64,000 nucleotides of DNA from Phenylobacterium sp. Root1290 (GTDB lineage Bacteria > Pseudomonadota > Alphaproteobacteria > Caulobacterales > Caulobacteraceae): NCBI RefSeq assembly GCF_001425305.1, contig NZ_LMEE01000002.1:692191-756190 (forward strand), written 5' to 3'. The notes under the pieces are model-generated. The model worked only from the letters and a program-made list of their open reading frames with translations. It searched no databases and was not told the DNA's origin. The first letter of the stretch is position 1; each line of letters starts with the position of its first letter. The translations under genes and the position numbers were made by a program. Shown here piece after piece: positions 45,488 through 54,516 of the stretch.

Positions 45488-46357
45488 ATGACCAAACGTG
45501 TGCGCAAGGCGGTGTTGCCGGTGGCCGGGCTGGGGACGCGGGTTCTGCCCGTGGCGCGGGCGACGCCGAAGAACCTGCTGAACGTCTTCGACCGTCCGAT
45601 CCTGTCCTATGTGGTCGAGGAAGCGCGCGCCGCCGGCATCGAGCACTTCGTGTTCATCACCAGCCGCGGCCAGGGTCCGATCGAGGACTATTTCGACGGC
45701 AATCCCGAGATCGAGGGCGCGCTGGAGGCCAAGGGCAAGAGCGACGTCCTGGCCGAGGTGCGGCGAGACATCCTGCCGCCCGGCTCGATGAGCTTCATCC
45801 GCCAGATGGCGCCGCTGGGCCTTGGCCACGCGGTCTGGTGCGCACGCGACGTCATCGGCGACGAGCCGTTCGCGGTGATCCTGCCCGACATGCTGATGGC
45901 CGCGCAGACCCCGGCCCTGGCCCAGGCGGTCGCCGCCTATGACCAGGTCGGCGGCAACATCGTGGTCGTCGAGCCCGTGCCCGAGAGCGAGACCCACAAG
46001 TACGGCATCGTCGCCCTGGACGGGCGTGAGGGCCGGCTGAACCGCATGACCGCCATGGTCGAGAAGCCCAAGCCGGGCACGGCGCCGTCGAACCTGATCA
46101 TCTCGGGCCGCTACATCCTGCAGCCGGACATCTTCCCGCTGCTGGAGCGGCAGGGAAAAGGCTCGGGCGGCGAGATTCAACTGACCGACTCCATGGCCGA
46201 GCTGATGAAGGTCCAGGACTTCCACGCGCTGGAATACGACGGGACCACCTATGACTGCGGCGACAAGATCGGCCTCCTGAAGGCCAACGTCGCCTTCGCC
46301 CTGCAACGCCCGGACTTCGCCGACGCCGCCCGCAAGGCGATCGCCGAGCTGCTGTAG
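45488..46357 (+). CDS. galU: UTP--glucose-1-phosphate uridylyltransferase
   Basis: Makes UDP-glucose, used by Ugd and by glycosyltransferases. N-terminal nucleotide signature PVAGLGTRVLPVARATPKNLL (core AGLGTR), MVEKPKPGTAPSNL and GGEIQLTDSM are GalU features. The motif PKNLLNVFDRP differs slightly from the usual PKEMLPIVDKP. 289 residues. ATG 45488 follows GGGAGG. The SDR gene starts ten bases after its stop. Confidence 0.94.
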   Translation: MTKRVRKAVLPVAGLGTRVLPVARATPKNLLNVFDRPILSYVVEEARAAGIEHFVFITSRGQGPIEDYFDGNPEIEGALEAKGKSDVLAEVRRDILPPGSMSFIRQMAPLGLGHAVWCARDVIGDEPFAVILPDMLMAAQTPALAQAVAAYDQVGGNIVVVEPVPESETHKYGIVALDGREGRLNRMTAMVEKPKPGTAPSNLIISGRYILQPDIFPLLERQGKGSGGEIQLTDSMAELMKVQDFHALEYDGTTYDCGDKIGLLKANVAFALQRPDFADAARKAIAELL

Positions 46358-46367
46358 GCGGTTCCGG

Positions 46368-47228
46368 GTGCGCCTGTTCATCTATGGCTACGGGTTCGTG
46401 GGCCGTACGCTGGCGCGGCGGATGCGGGCCAAGGGCTGGGATGTCAGCGCCACCTATCGCAACCCCGCCGACGGCGAGGCGATGCGCGCCGAGGGCGTCG
46501 ATGCGGTGGCCGCCGAGGACAAGGACGCCATCGCCGCGCGGCTGAGCGACGCGCAGGCGGTGCTGGTGACCCCGCCGCCGGGCCCGGAAGGCTGCCCGGC
46601 GCTGCAGGTGCTGGTTCCGGCCCTGGCCAAGGCGGGCGCCTTCCCCGACTGGATCGGCTACCTCTCGACCACCGGCGTCTATGGCGACCGGCGCGGCGGC
46701 TGGGCGTTCGAGGACAGCCGGCTGGCGGCGCAGTCGCTCGAAGGCGCACGCCGCGTGGCGGCCGAGCGCGACTGGCTGGAGGTCGCGCGCGGGATGGGGC
46801 TGACGCTGACCGTGCACCGGCTGCCGGGGATCTATGGGCCGGGCCGCTCGGCGTTCGACCGGCTGCGCGAAGGCCGGGCCAAGCGCTACGACGCGCCGGG
46901 GCATGTGGTCGGGCGCGTGCATGTGGACGACCTGGCCGCGGGCCTGGAAGCCTCGATCGCGCGGCCGCGGGCCGGCGGGATCTACAACCTGGTCGACGAT
47001 GCGCCCGCGGCGAACAGCGAGGTGATCGCCCATGCGGCGGCGCTGCTGGGCCTGCCCGCCCCGCCGCTGACGCCGCTGGACATCGACGCCCTGCCCGTGA
47101 AGGCGCAGCGGTTCTATCGCGAGAACCGGCGCGTCTCGAACGCGCGGGCCAAGGCCGAGCTGGGCTGGCGGCTGGCCTATCCGACCTATCGCGAGGGGCT
47201 GGCGGCGATCCTGGCCGCCGAAGGCTAG
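46368..47228 (+). CDS. NAD(P)-dependent epimerase/dehydratase-like SDR protein
   Basis: 286-residue extended SDR of the YeeZ-like type. GTG start 46368 gives MRLFIYGYGFVGRTLARRM, the nucleotide-binding glycine motif. YLSTTGVYGDRRGGW holds the substrate tyrosine region; VHVDDLA and GIYNLVDDAP follow. Co-directional with galU at ten bases, so it might act on a nucleotide sugar, though YeeZ-like enzymes have no proven reaction. Its end overlaps the convergent chrA by four bases. Confidence 0.87.
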   Translation: MRLFIYGYGFVGRTLARRMRAKGWDVSATYRNPADGEAMRAEGVDAVAAEDKDAIAARLSDAQAVLVTPPPGPEGCPALQVLVPALAKAGAFPDWIGYLSTTGVYGDRRGGWAFEDSRLAAQSLEGARRVAAERDWLEVARGMGLTLTVHRLPGIYGPGRSAFDRLREGRAKRYDAPGHVVGRVHVDDLAAGLEASIARPRAGGIYNLVDDAPAANSEVIAHAAALLGLPAPPLTPLDIDALPVKAQRFYRENRRVSNARAKAELGWRLAYPTYREGLAAILAAEG

Positions 47229-48556
47229 AGCGACCCCAGTACAAGCCCGCCCAGCGCGCAGGCGATCAGGGTCGGGGTCAGGCCGACCTTGAACCGCAGC
47301 ATGGCGACGCCGGCGGCGGCGGCCAGCAGGGCCGGACGCCAGTCGAAGCTGGCCAGCACCGGGACGTCGGGTCCCCAGCCGCCGAACTGGACGACCTGGG
47401 CGAACAGCAGGTGCAGCCCGAACCAGAGGGCGAGGTTGGCGATGACGCCGACCACCGCCGCGGTGATGGCGCTGAGCGCGGCGGCGGCGGCGCGATGGCC
47501 GCGCAGGGCCTCGACATAGGGCGCGCCGAGGAAGATCCACAGGAAGCAGGGCGCGAAGGTGACCCAGGTGGTCAGCAGGGCGCCGAGGGTTCCGGCCAGC
47601 AGCGGGTCGAGATCGCCGGCCTGGCGGTAGGCGGCCAGAAAGCCGACGAACTGCAGCACCAGGATCAACGGGCCGGGCGTGGTCTCGGCCAGGCCCAGGC
47701 CGTCGGCCATCTCGCCGGGCTGCAGCCAGCCGAAGCCGTCGACGGCGGCCTGGGCGACGTAGGAGAGCACGGCGTAGGCGCCGCCGAAGGTGACGACCCC
47801 CATGGTCGAGAAGAAGCCGGCCAGCCGCGTCCAGACGCTGGCCTCGCCGAACACCAGGAACAGCACCGCGACGGGCGCCAGCCAGACCGGCAGCCAGACC
47901 GCCAGCACCCGCAGGGCGCGGCCGCGCGAAGGCGCCAGATGCCCGCCCTGGCCCGCGGCGACCACCGCGTCGACGAGATCGGGAGCGTCCGGCGCCGCGT
48001 CGGCCTGGACCGGGGGCGACATCAGCGCCGGCGCGAACCAGCCGAACAGCCCGGCGGCGAGGATCACCACCGGGAACGGAATGCGCAGGACGTAGAGCGC
48101 CAGGAAGGCGGCCAGCGCGATGAGCACGGCGGCGCGGGTCTTCAGCGCCCGGCGGCCGACGCGCAGCACCGCCTCGACCACGATGGCCAGCACCGCCGAC
48201 TTCACGCCCAGGAACAGCGCCGCGGCCAACGGCGTGGCGCCCAGCAGGACGTAGGCGATGCTGAGCCCCAGCATCACCAGGGCGCCGGGGACGATGAACA
48301 GCAGCCCGGCCAGCAGGCCCCCGGCGGTGCGGTGCATCAGCCATCCGACATAGGTGGCGAGCTGCTGGGCCTCGGGCCCGGGCAGCAGCATGCAGTAGTT
48401 GAGCGCGTGCAGGAAACGCCGCTCGCCGATCCAGCCGCGCTCCTCGACCAGCACCTTGTGCATCAAGGCGATCTGGCCGGCCGGTCCGCCGAAGCTGAGG
48501 AGGCCGATACGGGCCCAGACCCTGGCCGCCTCCCAGAAGCTGGGGATCTGCGCCAT
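47225..48556 (-). CDS. chrA: Chromate efflux transporter
   Basis: CHR-family inner-membrane protein exporting chromate, possibly also sulfate-like anions. Two homologous six-helix halves: first half has SFGGPAGQIALMH, second has TFGGAYAVLSYVAQ, with GLAETTPGPLI in the latter. 443 residues, the usual two-domain long form. No ChrB regulator is near. The downstream hydrolase start is separate on the same strand beyond its N-terminus. Confidence 0.93.
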   Translation of the reverse strand: MAQIPSFWEAARVWARIGLLSFGGPAGQIALMHKVLVEERGWIGERRFLHALNYCMLLPGPEAQQLATYVGWLMHRTAGGLLAGLLFIVPGALVMLGLSIAYVLLGATPLAAALFLGVKSAVLAIVVEAVLRVGRRALKTRAAVLIALAAFLALYVLRIPFPVVILAAGLFGWFAPALMSPPVQADAAPDAPDLVDAVVAAGQGGHLAPSRGRALRVLAVWLPVWLAPVAVLFLVFGEASVWTRLAGFFSTMGVVTFGGAYAVLSYVAQAAVDGFGWLQPGEMADGLGLAETTPGPLILVLQFVGFLAAYRQAGDLDPLLAGTLGALLTTWVTFAPCFLWIFLGAPYVEALRGHRAAAAALSAITAAVVGVIANLALWFGLHLLFAQVVQFGGWGPDVPVLASFDWRPALLAAAAGVAMLRFKVGLTPTLIACALGGLVLGSL

Positions 48557-48559
48557 GGG

Positions 48560-49306
48560 CTAGGCGAGCAGCTCGTCGAGGGCGGCGGTGAGGCGCGCCA
48601 GGTCCTGGGGCCGCGACAGCCGATGATCGCCGTCGCGGACCAGGGTGAAGACCACGTCCTCGCCGCGAATCGCCTGGGCCAGCTCCAGGGCATGGCGCCA
48701 GGGGACATCGGGGTCGGCCCCGCCCTGCAGGATGCGCACGGGGACGTCGATGTTCACCGGGCCGGGCAGGATCGACCAGCGGGCGCCGTCCTCCAGCAGC
48801 TGGCGGGCGATGGGATAGGGCTCTCCGTAGTCGGACGGACGCAGCCAGACGCCGGTCGCCTCCATCTGGGCGCGGTCGGCGGCGGTCATCTCCGGCGCCA
48901 TCAGCTTCTCGGTGAAGTCAGGCGCGGGCGCGATCAGCACCAGCGCCTTGATCCGCTCGGGGACCGCGCCGGCGACCAGGCACGAGATCCAGCCGCCCAT
49001 GGACGATCCGACCAGCACGGCCGGCCCCTCGACCAGCGCCTCCAGCACCGCCAGGGCGTCCTCGCGCCAGCGGGTGATGGTTCCTTCCGCGAAGTCGCCG
49101 TCCGACTCGCCGTGGCCGAAATAGTCGAAGCGGACATAGGCGCGGCCGCGGGCAAGCGCCCAGTCGGCCAGCACCTGGGCCTTGGTTCCGGCCATGTCGG
49201 AGCGGAAACCGCCCAGCCAGACCACCGTCGGGCCCGCGCCCGCCACACGCCGCCAGGCCAGCTTGGCGCCGTCGGGGCGCTCCAGAATTCCGCTCGTTTC
49301 ACCCAT
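48560..49306 (-). CDS. Alpha/beta-hydrolase, ABHD10-like
   Basis: 248-residue serine hydrolase. WLGGFRSDMAGTKA, DYFGHGESDGDFAEGTI, nucleophile GSSMGGW, Asp in GGADPDVPW and His in DGDHRLSRP match the ABHD10 group (acyl-protein thioesterase/acyl-glucuronide esterase in animals). ATG 49306 (MGETSG) is the sensible start; the longer frame to 50326 lies antisense to the glycosyltransferase. It is upstream of chrA by three bases on the same strand. Confidence 0.9.
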   Translation of the reverse strand: MGETSGILERPDGAKLAWRRVAGAGPTVVWLGGFRSDMAGTKAQVLADWALARGRAYVRFDYFGHGESDGDFAEGTITRWREDALAVLEALVEGPAVLVGSSMGGWISCLVAGAVPERIKALVLIAPAPDFTEKLMAPEMTAADRAQMEATGVWLRPSDYGEPYPIARQLLEDGARWSILPGPVNIDVPVRILQGGADPDVPWRHALELAQAIRGEDVVFTLVRDGDHRLSRPQDLARLTAALDELLA

Positions 49307-49378
49307 GGGTAGGTCATAACGCGCGGATGTGACATCGTTAAGCGCGCGCAGAGGGTTTACCAAACCGAGGCTTGCGCT

Positions 49379-50569
49379 ATGCAGAACCCCGTGACGCTTC
49401 CCCCAGACTTCACTCTCCTGCAGGTCGTGCCGGAACTCGAAACCGGCGGGGCCGAACAGACCACCATCGACGTGGCCAATGCGGTCGTGCGCGCAGGGGG
49501 CAAGGCCCTGGTCGCGACCCGTGGCGGACGCATGGCCGCACGGCTGGAAGCCGATGGCGGGCGGTTGGCCCAGATGCCCGTGCAGACCAAGAACCCGCTG
49601 GTGATGCTGGGCAACGCCGCGCGGCTGGTCGATCTGATCCGCAAGGAGAAGGTCTCGATCGTGCACGCCCGCAGCCGGGCCCCGGCGTTCTCGGCGCTGT
49701 GGGCCGCGCAGGCGACCAAGACCCCGTTCGTGGCCACCTATCACGGCGTCTACGGCGCCAAGAACAGCGTCAAGCGCTGGTACAACGCGGTGATGACGCG
49801 CGGCGACCTGGTGATCGCCAATTCCGACTACACCCGTGACCACGTGCTGGCCGAGCACCAGATCGACCCGACCAGGATCGTGTCGATCCCGCGCGGCATC
49901 GACCTCGAGCGCTTCAACCCGAGCTGGGTGACGCCCGAGCGCGTGCAGGCGCTGCGCGAGGCCTGGAGCGTCGACAGCCGCGACCGCCGCGTCAAGCTGC
50001 TGCTGGCCGGCCGGCTGACGCGGATCAAGGGTCACCTGCTGATCATCGAGGCCGCCAGGCGCATGCGCGCGCAGGGGACCGAGAATTTCCTGATCCTCTT
50101 CGCAGGAGACGACCAGGGCCGCACCGGCTACCGCGAGGAAGTCGAGGCGGCGATCGTCGCGGCGGAGCTGTCTGAATACGTGCGGCTGGTCGGACATTGC
50201 GACGACATGCCGGCCGCCTACCAGATCTGCGACATCGCCATGCTGCCGACCACCAAGCCGGAATCCTTCGGGCGCACGGCCGTCGAGCCGCAGGTGATGG
50301 GCAAGCCGGTGCTGGCCTCCGACCACGGCGGCACCACCGAGACCGTGCTGAACGGCGAGACCGGCTGGCTGGTCAAGGTCGACGACCCCGACGCCTGGGC
50401 CGTGGCGATGAACAAGGCGATCGAAATGGGCGCGCCGCGGCTGGCGGCCATGGGCCAGGCGGCGGCGAACCGCGCGCGCCGGCTCTACTCGGTCGACGCC
50501 ATGTGCGATGCGACCCTGGACGCCTACGCCCAGGTGCTGGCCGCGCGCAATTCGGGGTTCAGCGGCTGA
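49379..50569 (+). CDS. Glycosyltransferase family 4 protein
   Basis: 396-residue GT-B enzyme. TGGAEQTTIDVANAVV is the N-terminal acceptor-side glycine motif; HARSRAPAFSALW, SIPRGIDLERF and the C-terminal ESFGRTAVEPQVMG (EX7E nucleotide-sugar motif) are clear. Probably LPS-core or capsule assembly on the inner face of the membrane. Its stop shares bases with the GT9 start, so the two glycosyltransferases are coupled. Confidence 0.92.
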   Translation: MQNPVTLPPDFTLLQVVPELETGGAEQTTIDVANAVVRAGGKALVATRGGRMAARLEADGGRLAQMPVQTKNPLVMLGNAARLVDLIRKEKVSIVHARSRAPAFSALWAAQATKTPFVATYHGVYGAKNSVKRWYNAVMTRGDLVIANSDYTRDHVLAEHQIDPTRIVSIPRGIDLERFNPSWVTPERVQALREAWSVDSRDRRVKLLLAGRLTRIKGHLLIIEAARRMRAQGTENFLILFAGDDQGRTGYREEVEAAIVAAELSEYVRLVGHCDDMPAAYQICDIAMLPTTKPESFGRTAVEPQVMGKPVLASDHGGTTETVLNGETGWLVKVDDPDAWAVAMNKAIEMGAPRLAAMGQAAANRARRLYSVDAMCDATLDAYAQVLAARNSGFSG

Positions 50570-51543
50570 TGGCGCGCGAGATCAAGAAGATCCTGGTCAT
50601 CAAGCTCTCTGCCCTGGGCGACTTCGTGCTGGCGCTGGCGGCGATGAAGAAGATCCGCCAGGCGCACAAGCGCGCGCACATCACGCTGCTGACCACGCCG
50701 CCGTTCGAGAGCCTGGCCAAGGCCTGCCCCTATTTCAACGCCGTCGAGACCGACGGCCGGCCGGAGGGCCTGGGCGAGTGGCTGGCGCTGCGCAAGCGGA
50801 TCAAGGCGGCCAAGTACGACCGGGTCTACGACCTGCAGACCTCGGCCCAGTCGGCTCGGATCTTCCACATGCTCTCGCCGTTCCCGCCGGAATGGTCGGG
50901 GATCGCGGCGGGCTGCTCGCTGCCGCACAAGAATCCCGCCCGCAACCGCATGCACACGCTGGAGCGCCATGCCGACCAGCTGAAGTACGCCGGCATCTGG
51001 CCCGACGCGCCGACCGAACCGGGCACGGCGCCAGGTCCCGACCTGTCGTGGGTGCTGCCCAAGCCCAGCCAGACCCGCCCGGTGCCGGGCGGCGTGCGGC
51101 CAAAGCCCTATGCGCTGTTCGTGCCCGGCGGTTCGGCCCACCGGCTGGACAAGCGCTGGCCGGCCGAGCGCTACGGGCAGCTGGGCAAGATCCTGGTCGA
51201 GCGCGGCTACGACATCGTCATCATCGGCGGCCCGCAGGAAAGCGCCCTGGCCCGCCAGATCCAGCGCGAGGTCGGCCAGGTCCGCGACCTGACCGGCCGC
51301 ACCGATTTCGCCAAGGTCGCCATGCTGGGCGCCAAGGCGGCGCTGGTGGTCGGCAACGACACCGGCCCGCTGCATCTGGCCGCCGCCACCGGCGCGCCGA
51401 CCGTGGTGCTGTTTTCGAGCGCTTCAGACCCGGAACTGGCCGCTCCGCGCGGCCATGTGACCGTCCTGCGGTCGGGCGCGCTGAGCGACCTGTCTGTGGC
51501 CGAGGTCCTACAGGCGGCGAATGCTTTGCTGCCTCAGCCCTAG
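50569..51543 (+). CDS. Glycosyltransferase family 9 (heptosyltransferase-like)
   Basis: 324 residues. ILVIKLSALGDFVLALAAMKKI is the GT9 N-terminus in full; VVGNDTGPLHLAAATGAPTV is the donor-site signature with GGPQESALA before it. WaaC/WaaF-type LPS core heptosyltransferases are the closest well-known group; sugar and acceptor are not certain. ATG 50569 overlaps the preceding TGA by one base. Confidence 0.93.
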   Translation: MAREIKKILVIKLSALGDFVLALAAMKKIRQAHKRAHITLLTTPPFESLAKACPYFNAVETDGRPEGLGEWLALRKRIKAAKYDRVYDLQTSAQSARIFHMLSPFPPEWSGIAAGCSLPHKNPARNRMHTLERHADQLKYAGIWPDAPTEPGTAPGPDLSWVLPKPSQTRPVPGGVRPKPYALFVPGGSAHRLDKRWPAERYGQLGKILVERGYDIVIIGGPQESALARQIQREVGQVRDLTGRTDFAKVAMLGAKAALVVGNDTGPLHLAAATGAPTVVLFSSASDPELAAPRGHVTVLRSGALSDLSVAEVLQAANALLPQP

Positions 51544-51645
51544 CACCGCTTGATTGGGACCATCCCCTTCGTCATATATGGCGTCCTGACCGGAGCCCCG
51601 TGCTGCCGGCCACACCTGTTTCAACAGCTCTAGGAGCGAAAGCCT

Positions 51646-52179
51646 ATTCGCCGCCCCATGCAGGCGCCGCCCGTCAAAGACGGACCGCGCATCAATGATG
51701 AGATCCGCGTCCCCAAGGTTCTGCTTATCGACCAGCACGGCGAGAAGCAGGGCGTGATGCCGACGTCGAGCGCCATGGAGGCCGCTGAGGAAGCTGGCCT
51801 CGACCTGGTCGAGATCGTGCCCAATGCGGATCCGCCAGTCTGCAAGATCCTGGACTACGGCAAGTTCAAGTTCCAGGAACAGAAAAAGAAGAACGAGGCC
51901 CGCAAGCGCCAGAAGGTCGTCGAGATCAAGGAGATCAAACTCCGTCCGAACATCGACATTCACGACTACGAAGTGAAGACCAAGGCAATGCACCGGTTCT
52001 TCGACGAAGGCGACAAGGTGAAAGTCACCCTGCGCTTCCGCGGTCGCGAACTGGCTCACCCGGAACTCGGGATGAAGCTGCTCCAGAAGGTCAAGGCCGA
52101 CTTCGACGAAGTCGCCAAGGTCGAGTACGAGCCGCGCATGGAAGGCCGTCAGATGATCATGATCCTGGCCCCGCGCTAG
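51646..52179 (+). CDS. infC: Translation initiation factor IF-3, ATT start
   Basis: Ribosome 30S-bound factor that polices initiator tRNA and start codons. 177 residues from ATT 51646, reading (M)[21 protein letters not shown], the N-terminus found in other alphaproteobacteria; AGGAG ends nine bases before. The first ATG (51658) would lose four conserved residues and has no good ribosome site. A rare start codon lets IF-3 repress its own translation. Core blocks: [25 protein letters not shown] and [13 protein letters not shown]. rpmI and rplT are 11 kb away rather than adjacent. Confidence 0.94.
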   Translation: MRRPMQAPPVKDGPRINDEIRVPKVLLIDQHGEKQGVMPTSSAMEAAEEAGLDLVEIVPNADPPVCKILDYGKFKFQEQKKKNEARKRQKVVEIKEIKLRPNIDIHDYEVKTKAMHRFFDEGDKVKVTLRFRGRELAHPELGMKLLQKVKADFDEVAKVEYEPRMEGRQMIMILAPR

Positions 52180-52206
52180 GCTCGACGACATCGAGCGAAC
52201 GACAAG

Positions 52207-52234
52207 ACGGCCGCCCTTCGGGGCGGCCGTTTTC
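52207..52234 (+). terminator. Rho-independent terminator after infC
   Basis: Perfect 10-bp stem ACGGCCGCCC/GGGCGGCCGT closed by a stable TTCG tetraloop and followed by TTTC. Because it is a palindrome, it may also end the convergent metA transcript. Confidence 0.92.
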
Positions 52235-52255
52235 GTTTGGGCCTGACCTCCGCCG

Positions 52256-53182
52256 TCAGCCGACCTTGGCGCCGATGTCGCGCGGGTCGTAGGGCGTCGT
52301 GCGATAGATCTCGTTGATCCAGTTGGCGAACAGCAGGTGGGCGTGGCTGCGCCAGCGGTTCTTCGGCGCGCGGTCGGGGTCGCCGCCCGGGAAGTAGTGC
52401 TGCGGCTGCGGGGTGGCGGGATCCTTGGCGCGGTCGCGCACGAACTCGTCGGCGAGCGTCGTGGCGTCGTATTCCAGGTGATTGAACATGTGCAGTCCGC
52501 GCCGCGCCGGGTCCTCGACCAGGCAGAGGCCGGCCTCGTCGGATTCCAGCAGCACCTGGAGCCCTGCGCCGCTGGGCAACTCATCGCGCCGCACCTCGGT
52601 CCAGCGCGAGACCGGGACATCGACCTCCTCGGAAAGGCCGCGCAAGTACGGCGAGGCCGGCGCGACGAGGCGATGGGTGAAGACGCCCGAGCGCTTGTTC
52701 GCCAGCACATGCTTGCCGACCCCGTGGAAGTGCTGCAGCGCGGCCTGGGCGGCCCAGCAGATGTTCAGGCCGCTGTGCACATGGTCCTGCGTCCAGTCGA
52801 AGATCCTGCGCAGCTCGTCCCAGTAGTCGACCCGCTCGAACGGCAGCGTCTCGACCGCCGCGCCTGTGACGATGAAGCCATCGAAACGCTCGTGCCTGAC
52901 CTGGTCCCAGGTCCGGTAGAAGGCGGCCAGGTGCTCGGGCGGCGTATTGCGCGGCGTGTAGCTGGCCAGTTGGACCAGCGAGAGCTCGACCTGAAGCGGG
53001 GTGGCCCCCAGCAGGCGGGCGAACTGGATCTCGGTCTTGGGCTTGTCCGGCATCAGGTTGAGCAGCGCGATGCGCAGCGGCCGGATGTCCTGGCGCGCCG
53101 CCTGGGTCTCGGCCATGACGATGACGCCTTCCTCCTCGAGGGTGGCGCGCGCAGGCAGGGCGTCAGGAATCTTGATCGGCAA
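52256..53182 (-). CDS. metA: Homoserine O-acyltransferase, MetA type
   Basis: Activates homoserine for methionine synthesis. Catalytic Cys in SGLNICWAAQAALQ, TGAAVETLPFERVDYWDEL as the acyl-CoA-specificity region, and HLEYDATTLADE with the catalytic His/Glu. The Glu in GAAVE aligns with the Glu linked to acetyl-CoA use in Bacillus cereus MetA, whereas E. coli has Gly and uses succinyl-CoA. The start is TTG 53182 (MPIKIPDALPARATLE), with GAGGA eight bases upstream. A structured leader precedes it. Confidence 0.93.
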   Translation of the reverse strand: MPIKIPDALPARATLEEEGVIVMAETQAARQDIRPLRIALLNLMPDKPKTEIQFARLLGATPLQVELSLVQLASYTPRNTPPEHLAAFYRTWDQVRHERFDGFIVTGAAVETLPFERVDYWDELRRIFDWTQDHVHSGLNICWAAQAALQHFHGVGKHVLANKRSGVFTHRLVAPASPYLRGLSEEVDVPVSRWTEVRRDELPSGAGLQVLLESDEAGLCLVEDPARRGLHMFNHLEYDATTLADEFVRDRAKDPATPQPQHYFPGGDPDRAPKNRWRSHAHLLFANWINEIYRTTPYDPRDIGAKVG

Positions 53183-53224
53183 TGCTCGGTCCTCAGCACT
53201 TGAAGTCGGCGCGGGACGGAGTTC

Positions 53225-53335
53225 GGATCACCCGGTTCGTTGCCGCCTCGGCCACATCCCCCCAATGGGAGCGCCACCTTGCTCGGGAAGCAGGTTGGCG
53301 TTGGGCGACGCCCAACTCTTGATGCGAGACCAGCA
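53225..53335 (-). promoter_or_regulatory. Structured metA leader, S-box-like SAM riboswitch candidate
   Basis: On the minus strand the leader has: CTCGCATC (complement of 53321-53328) that can pair with GATG...CGAG (complement of 53247-53258) as closing helix; AAGAG next to it; a perfect hairpin GTTGGGC-GTC-GCCCAAC; then GCCAACCTGCT and AGCAAGGTGGC as a bulged stem. The CCAACC...AAGGTG pair resembles the conserved P3 core of the S-box (SAM-I) family (GCAACC...AGGTGC). Location before metA supports SAM sensing. The fit is partial, so the class is uncertain. Confidence 0.5.
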
Positions 53336-53428
53336 ATAGAAAATGTCGGCGCCTCTCACAAGGCGCCATGAACGGCTGAAAGAAGCGACGCGCGCGCTGC
53401 GGGGCCAGCGCGCGCGTCGCGGCAGGCG

Positions 53429-54502
53429 CTACTCGGTGTAGCGCTTGCGCAAGGCGGCGATGTCGGCGGCGCTGACACCCAGCTCCTTGTCGAGATAGCC
53501 CTCGACCGAGCCGTACTCGGCGACGAGCGCGTCGAGGGTCGCCTCGATGTAGGCCGGTTCGGTGCGCATCAGCACGGTCAGGACCTCTGGCGGCAGCTTG
53601 GCCAGGGCGGCGGTGGCCGGATCGTCGGCGCGGGCCGCCTGCTGGCGCATGGTCGACTGCTGATACTTCTCGCTGAGCGCATAGTCCGAGACGACGATGC
53701 TGCGCGGCACGCCGAGCGCGGTGAGGATGAGGGCCGAGCCGACGCCGGTGCGATCCTTGCCCGCCGTGCAGTGCACGAGCATCGGCGTGTCGCCCGCCTT
53801 CATCCGCGCGAACATGGCCTTGTACTCAGGTGCGTAGACCTTTGGGGTCTGGCGGTAGAAGGCGATGAAGTTCTCACGGACCTTGGCCGCGGTCGGCGTC
53901 CCCTCGCCCATCAACGACTTGGCGTCGAAGTCTAGGTTGGCCTTCGGCGAGTTGAGGAAGGCCGGCGGCCGCCCCTGCCACTTGGTCGGTTGGGCGAGCC
54001 GTTCCTGATCGGTGCGCAGGTCGCAGATCAACCGGACGCCCAGACCATCGACGGTCTTGTAGTCCGCCGGAGTCAGCTCCGAGAGCGCGTTGGAGCGGAA
54101 CACCTGGCCCCACTTCACGCGGTGGCCGTCCTTGGTCGGATAGCCGCCGACGTCGCGGAAGTTGCTGGCGCCGCTCAGCGGAATCACCCGCGTGCCGATG
54201 CGGACGCCTGTCGGCGCAGCGTCGGCGCGGACGTAGAAGTAAGGCCGCACGCCCGCCCCCAGCGGATCGCGGAAGGCCTCGGCGCCGTCGGTGTCGTTGT
54301 CGGCCAGCTTCTTCATCGCCTTGGGCGCGGCGAGCGGATCGGCCGAGACATAGACGTCGACCGGGGCGCCTGGCTTGGCCGTAGCCCAGGTGACCTCGTA
54401 GACGCCGGCGTTCCAGCGGACGTCGGCCGCGGTGACCGCCGGCGGCGGAGCGGCGGCGGTCAGCAACGGCAGGGCGAGCAGGGGCAGCAGGATGCGCTTC
54501 AT
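53429..54502 (-). CDS. Exported tyrosine-phosphatase-family protein (Y_phosphatase3)
   Basis: 357 residues with a Sec signal peptide (ILLPLLALPLLTAAAPP). A beta domain of about 90 residues precedes the phosphatase part, which begins near SGASNFRDVGGYPTKDG, the family's lead block. The catalytic P-loop HCTAGKDRTG (Cys and Arg) is near residue 243. Related enzymes (Listeria LipA type) act on phosphotyrosine or phosphoinositides. It follows the TonB receptor by 14 bases on the same strand, so a periplasmic role on an imported phosphorylated ligand is a fair guess. Confidence 0.9.
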   Translation of the reverse strand: MKRILLPLLALPLLTAAAPPPAVTAADVRWNAGVYEVTWATAKPGAPVDVYVSADPLAAPKAMKKLADNDTDGAEAFRDPLGAGVRPYFYVRADAAPTGVRIGTRVIPLSGASNFRDVGGYPTKDGHRVKWGQVFRSNALSELTPADYKTVDGLGVRLICDLRTDQERLAQPTKWQGRPPAFLNSPKANLDFDAKSLMGEGTPTAAKVRENFIAFYRQTPKVYAPEYKAMFARMKAGDTPMLVHCTAGKDRTGVGSALILTALGVPRSIVVSDYALSEKYQQSTMRQQAARADDPATAALAKLPPEVLTVLMRTEPAYIEATLDALVAEYGSVEGYLDKELGVSAADIAALRKRYTE

Positions 54503-54516
54503 GGGAGTCTCCGGGA

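Noticed and set aside
46098-48344. 748-codon minus-strand frame spanning galU, SDR and chrA
   Set aside because: Runs through three recognised genes in another frame; no conserved motif.
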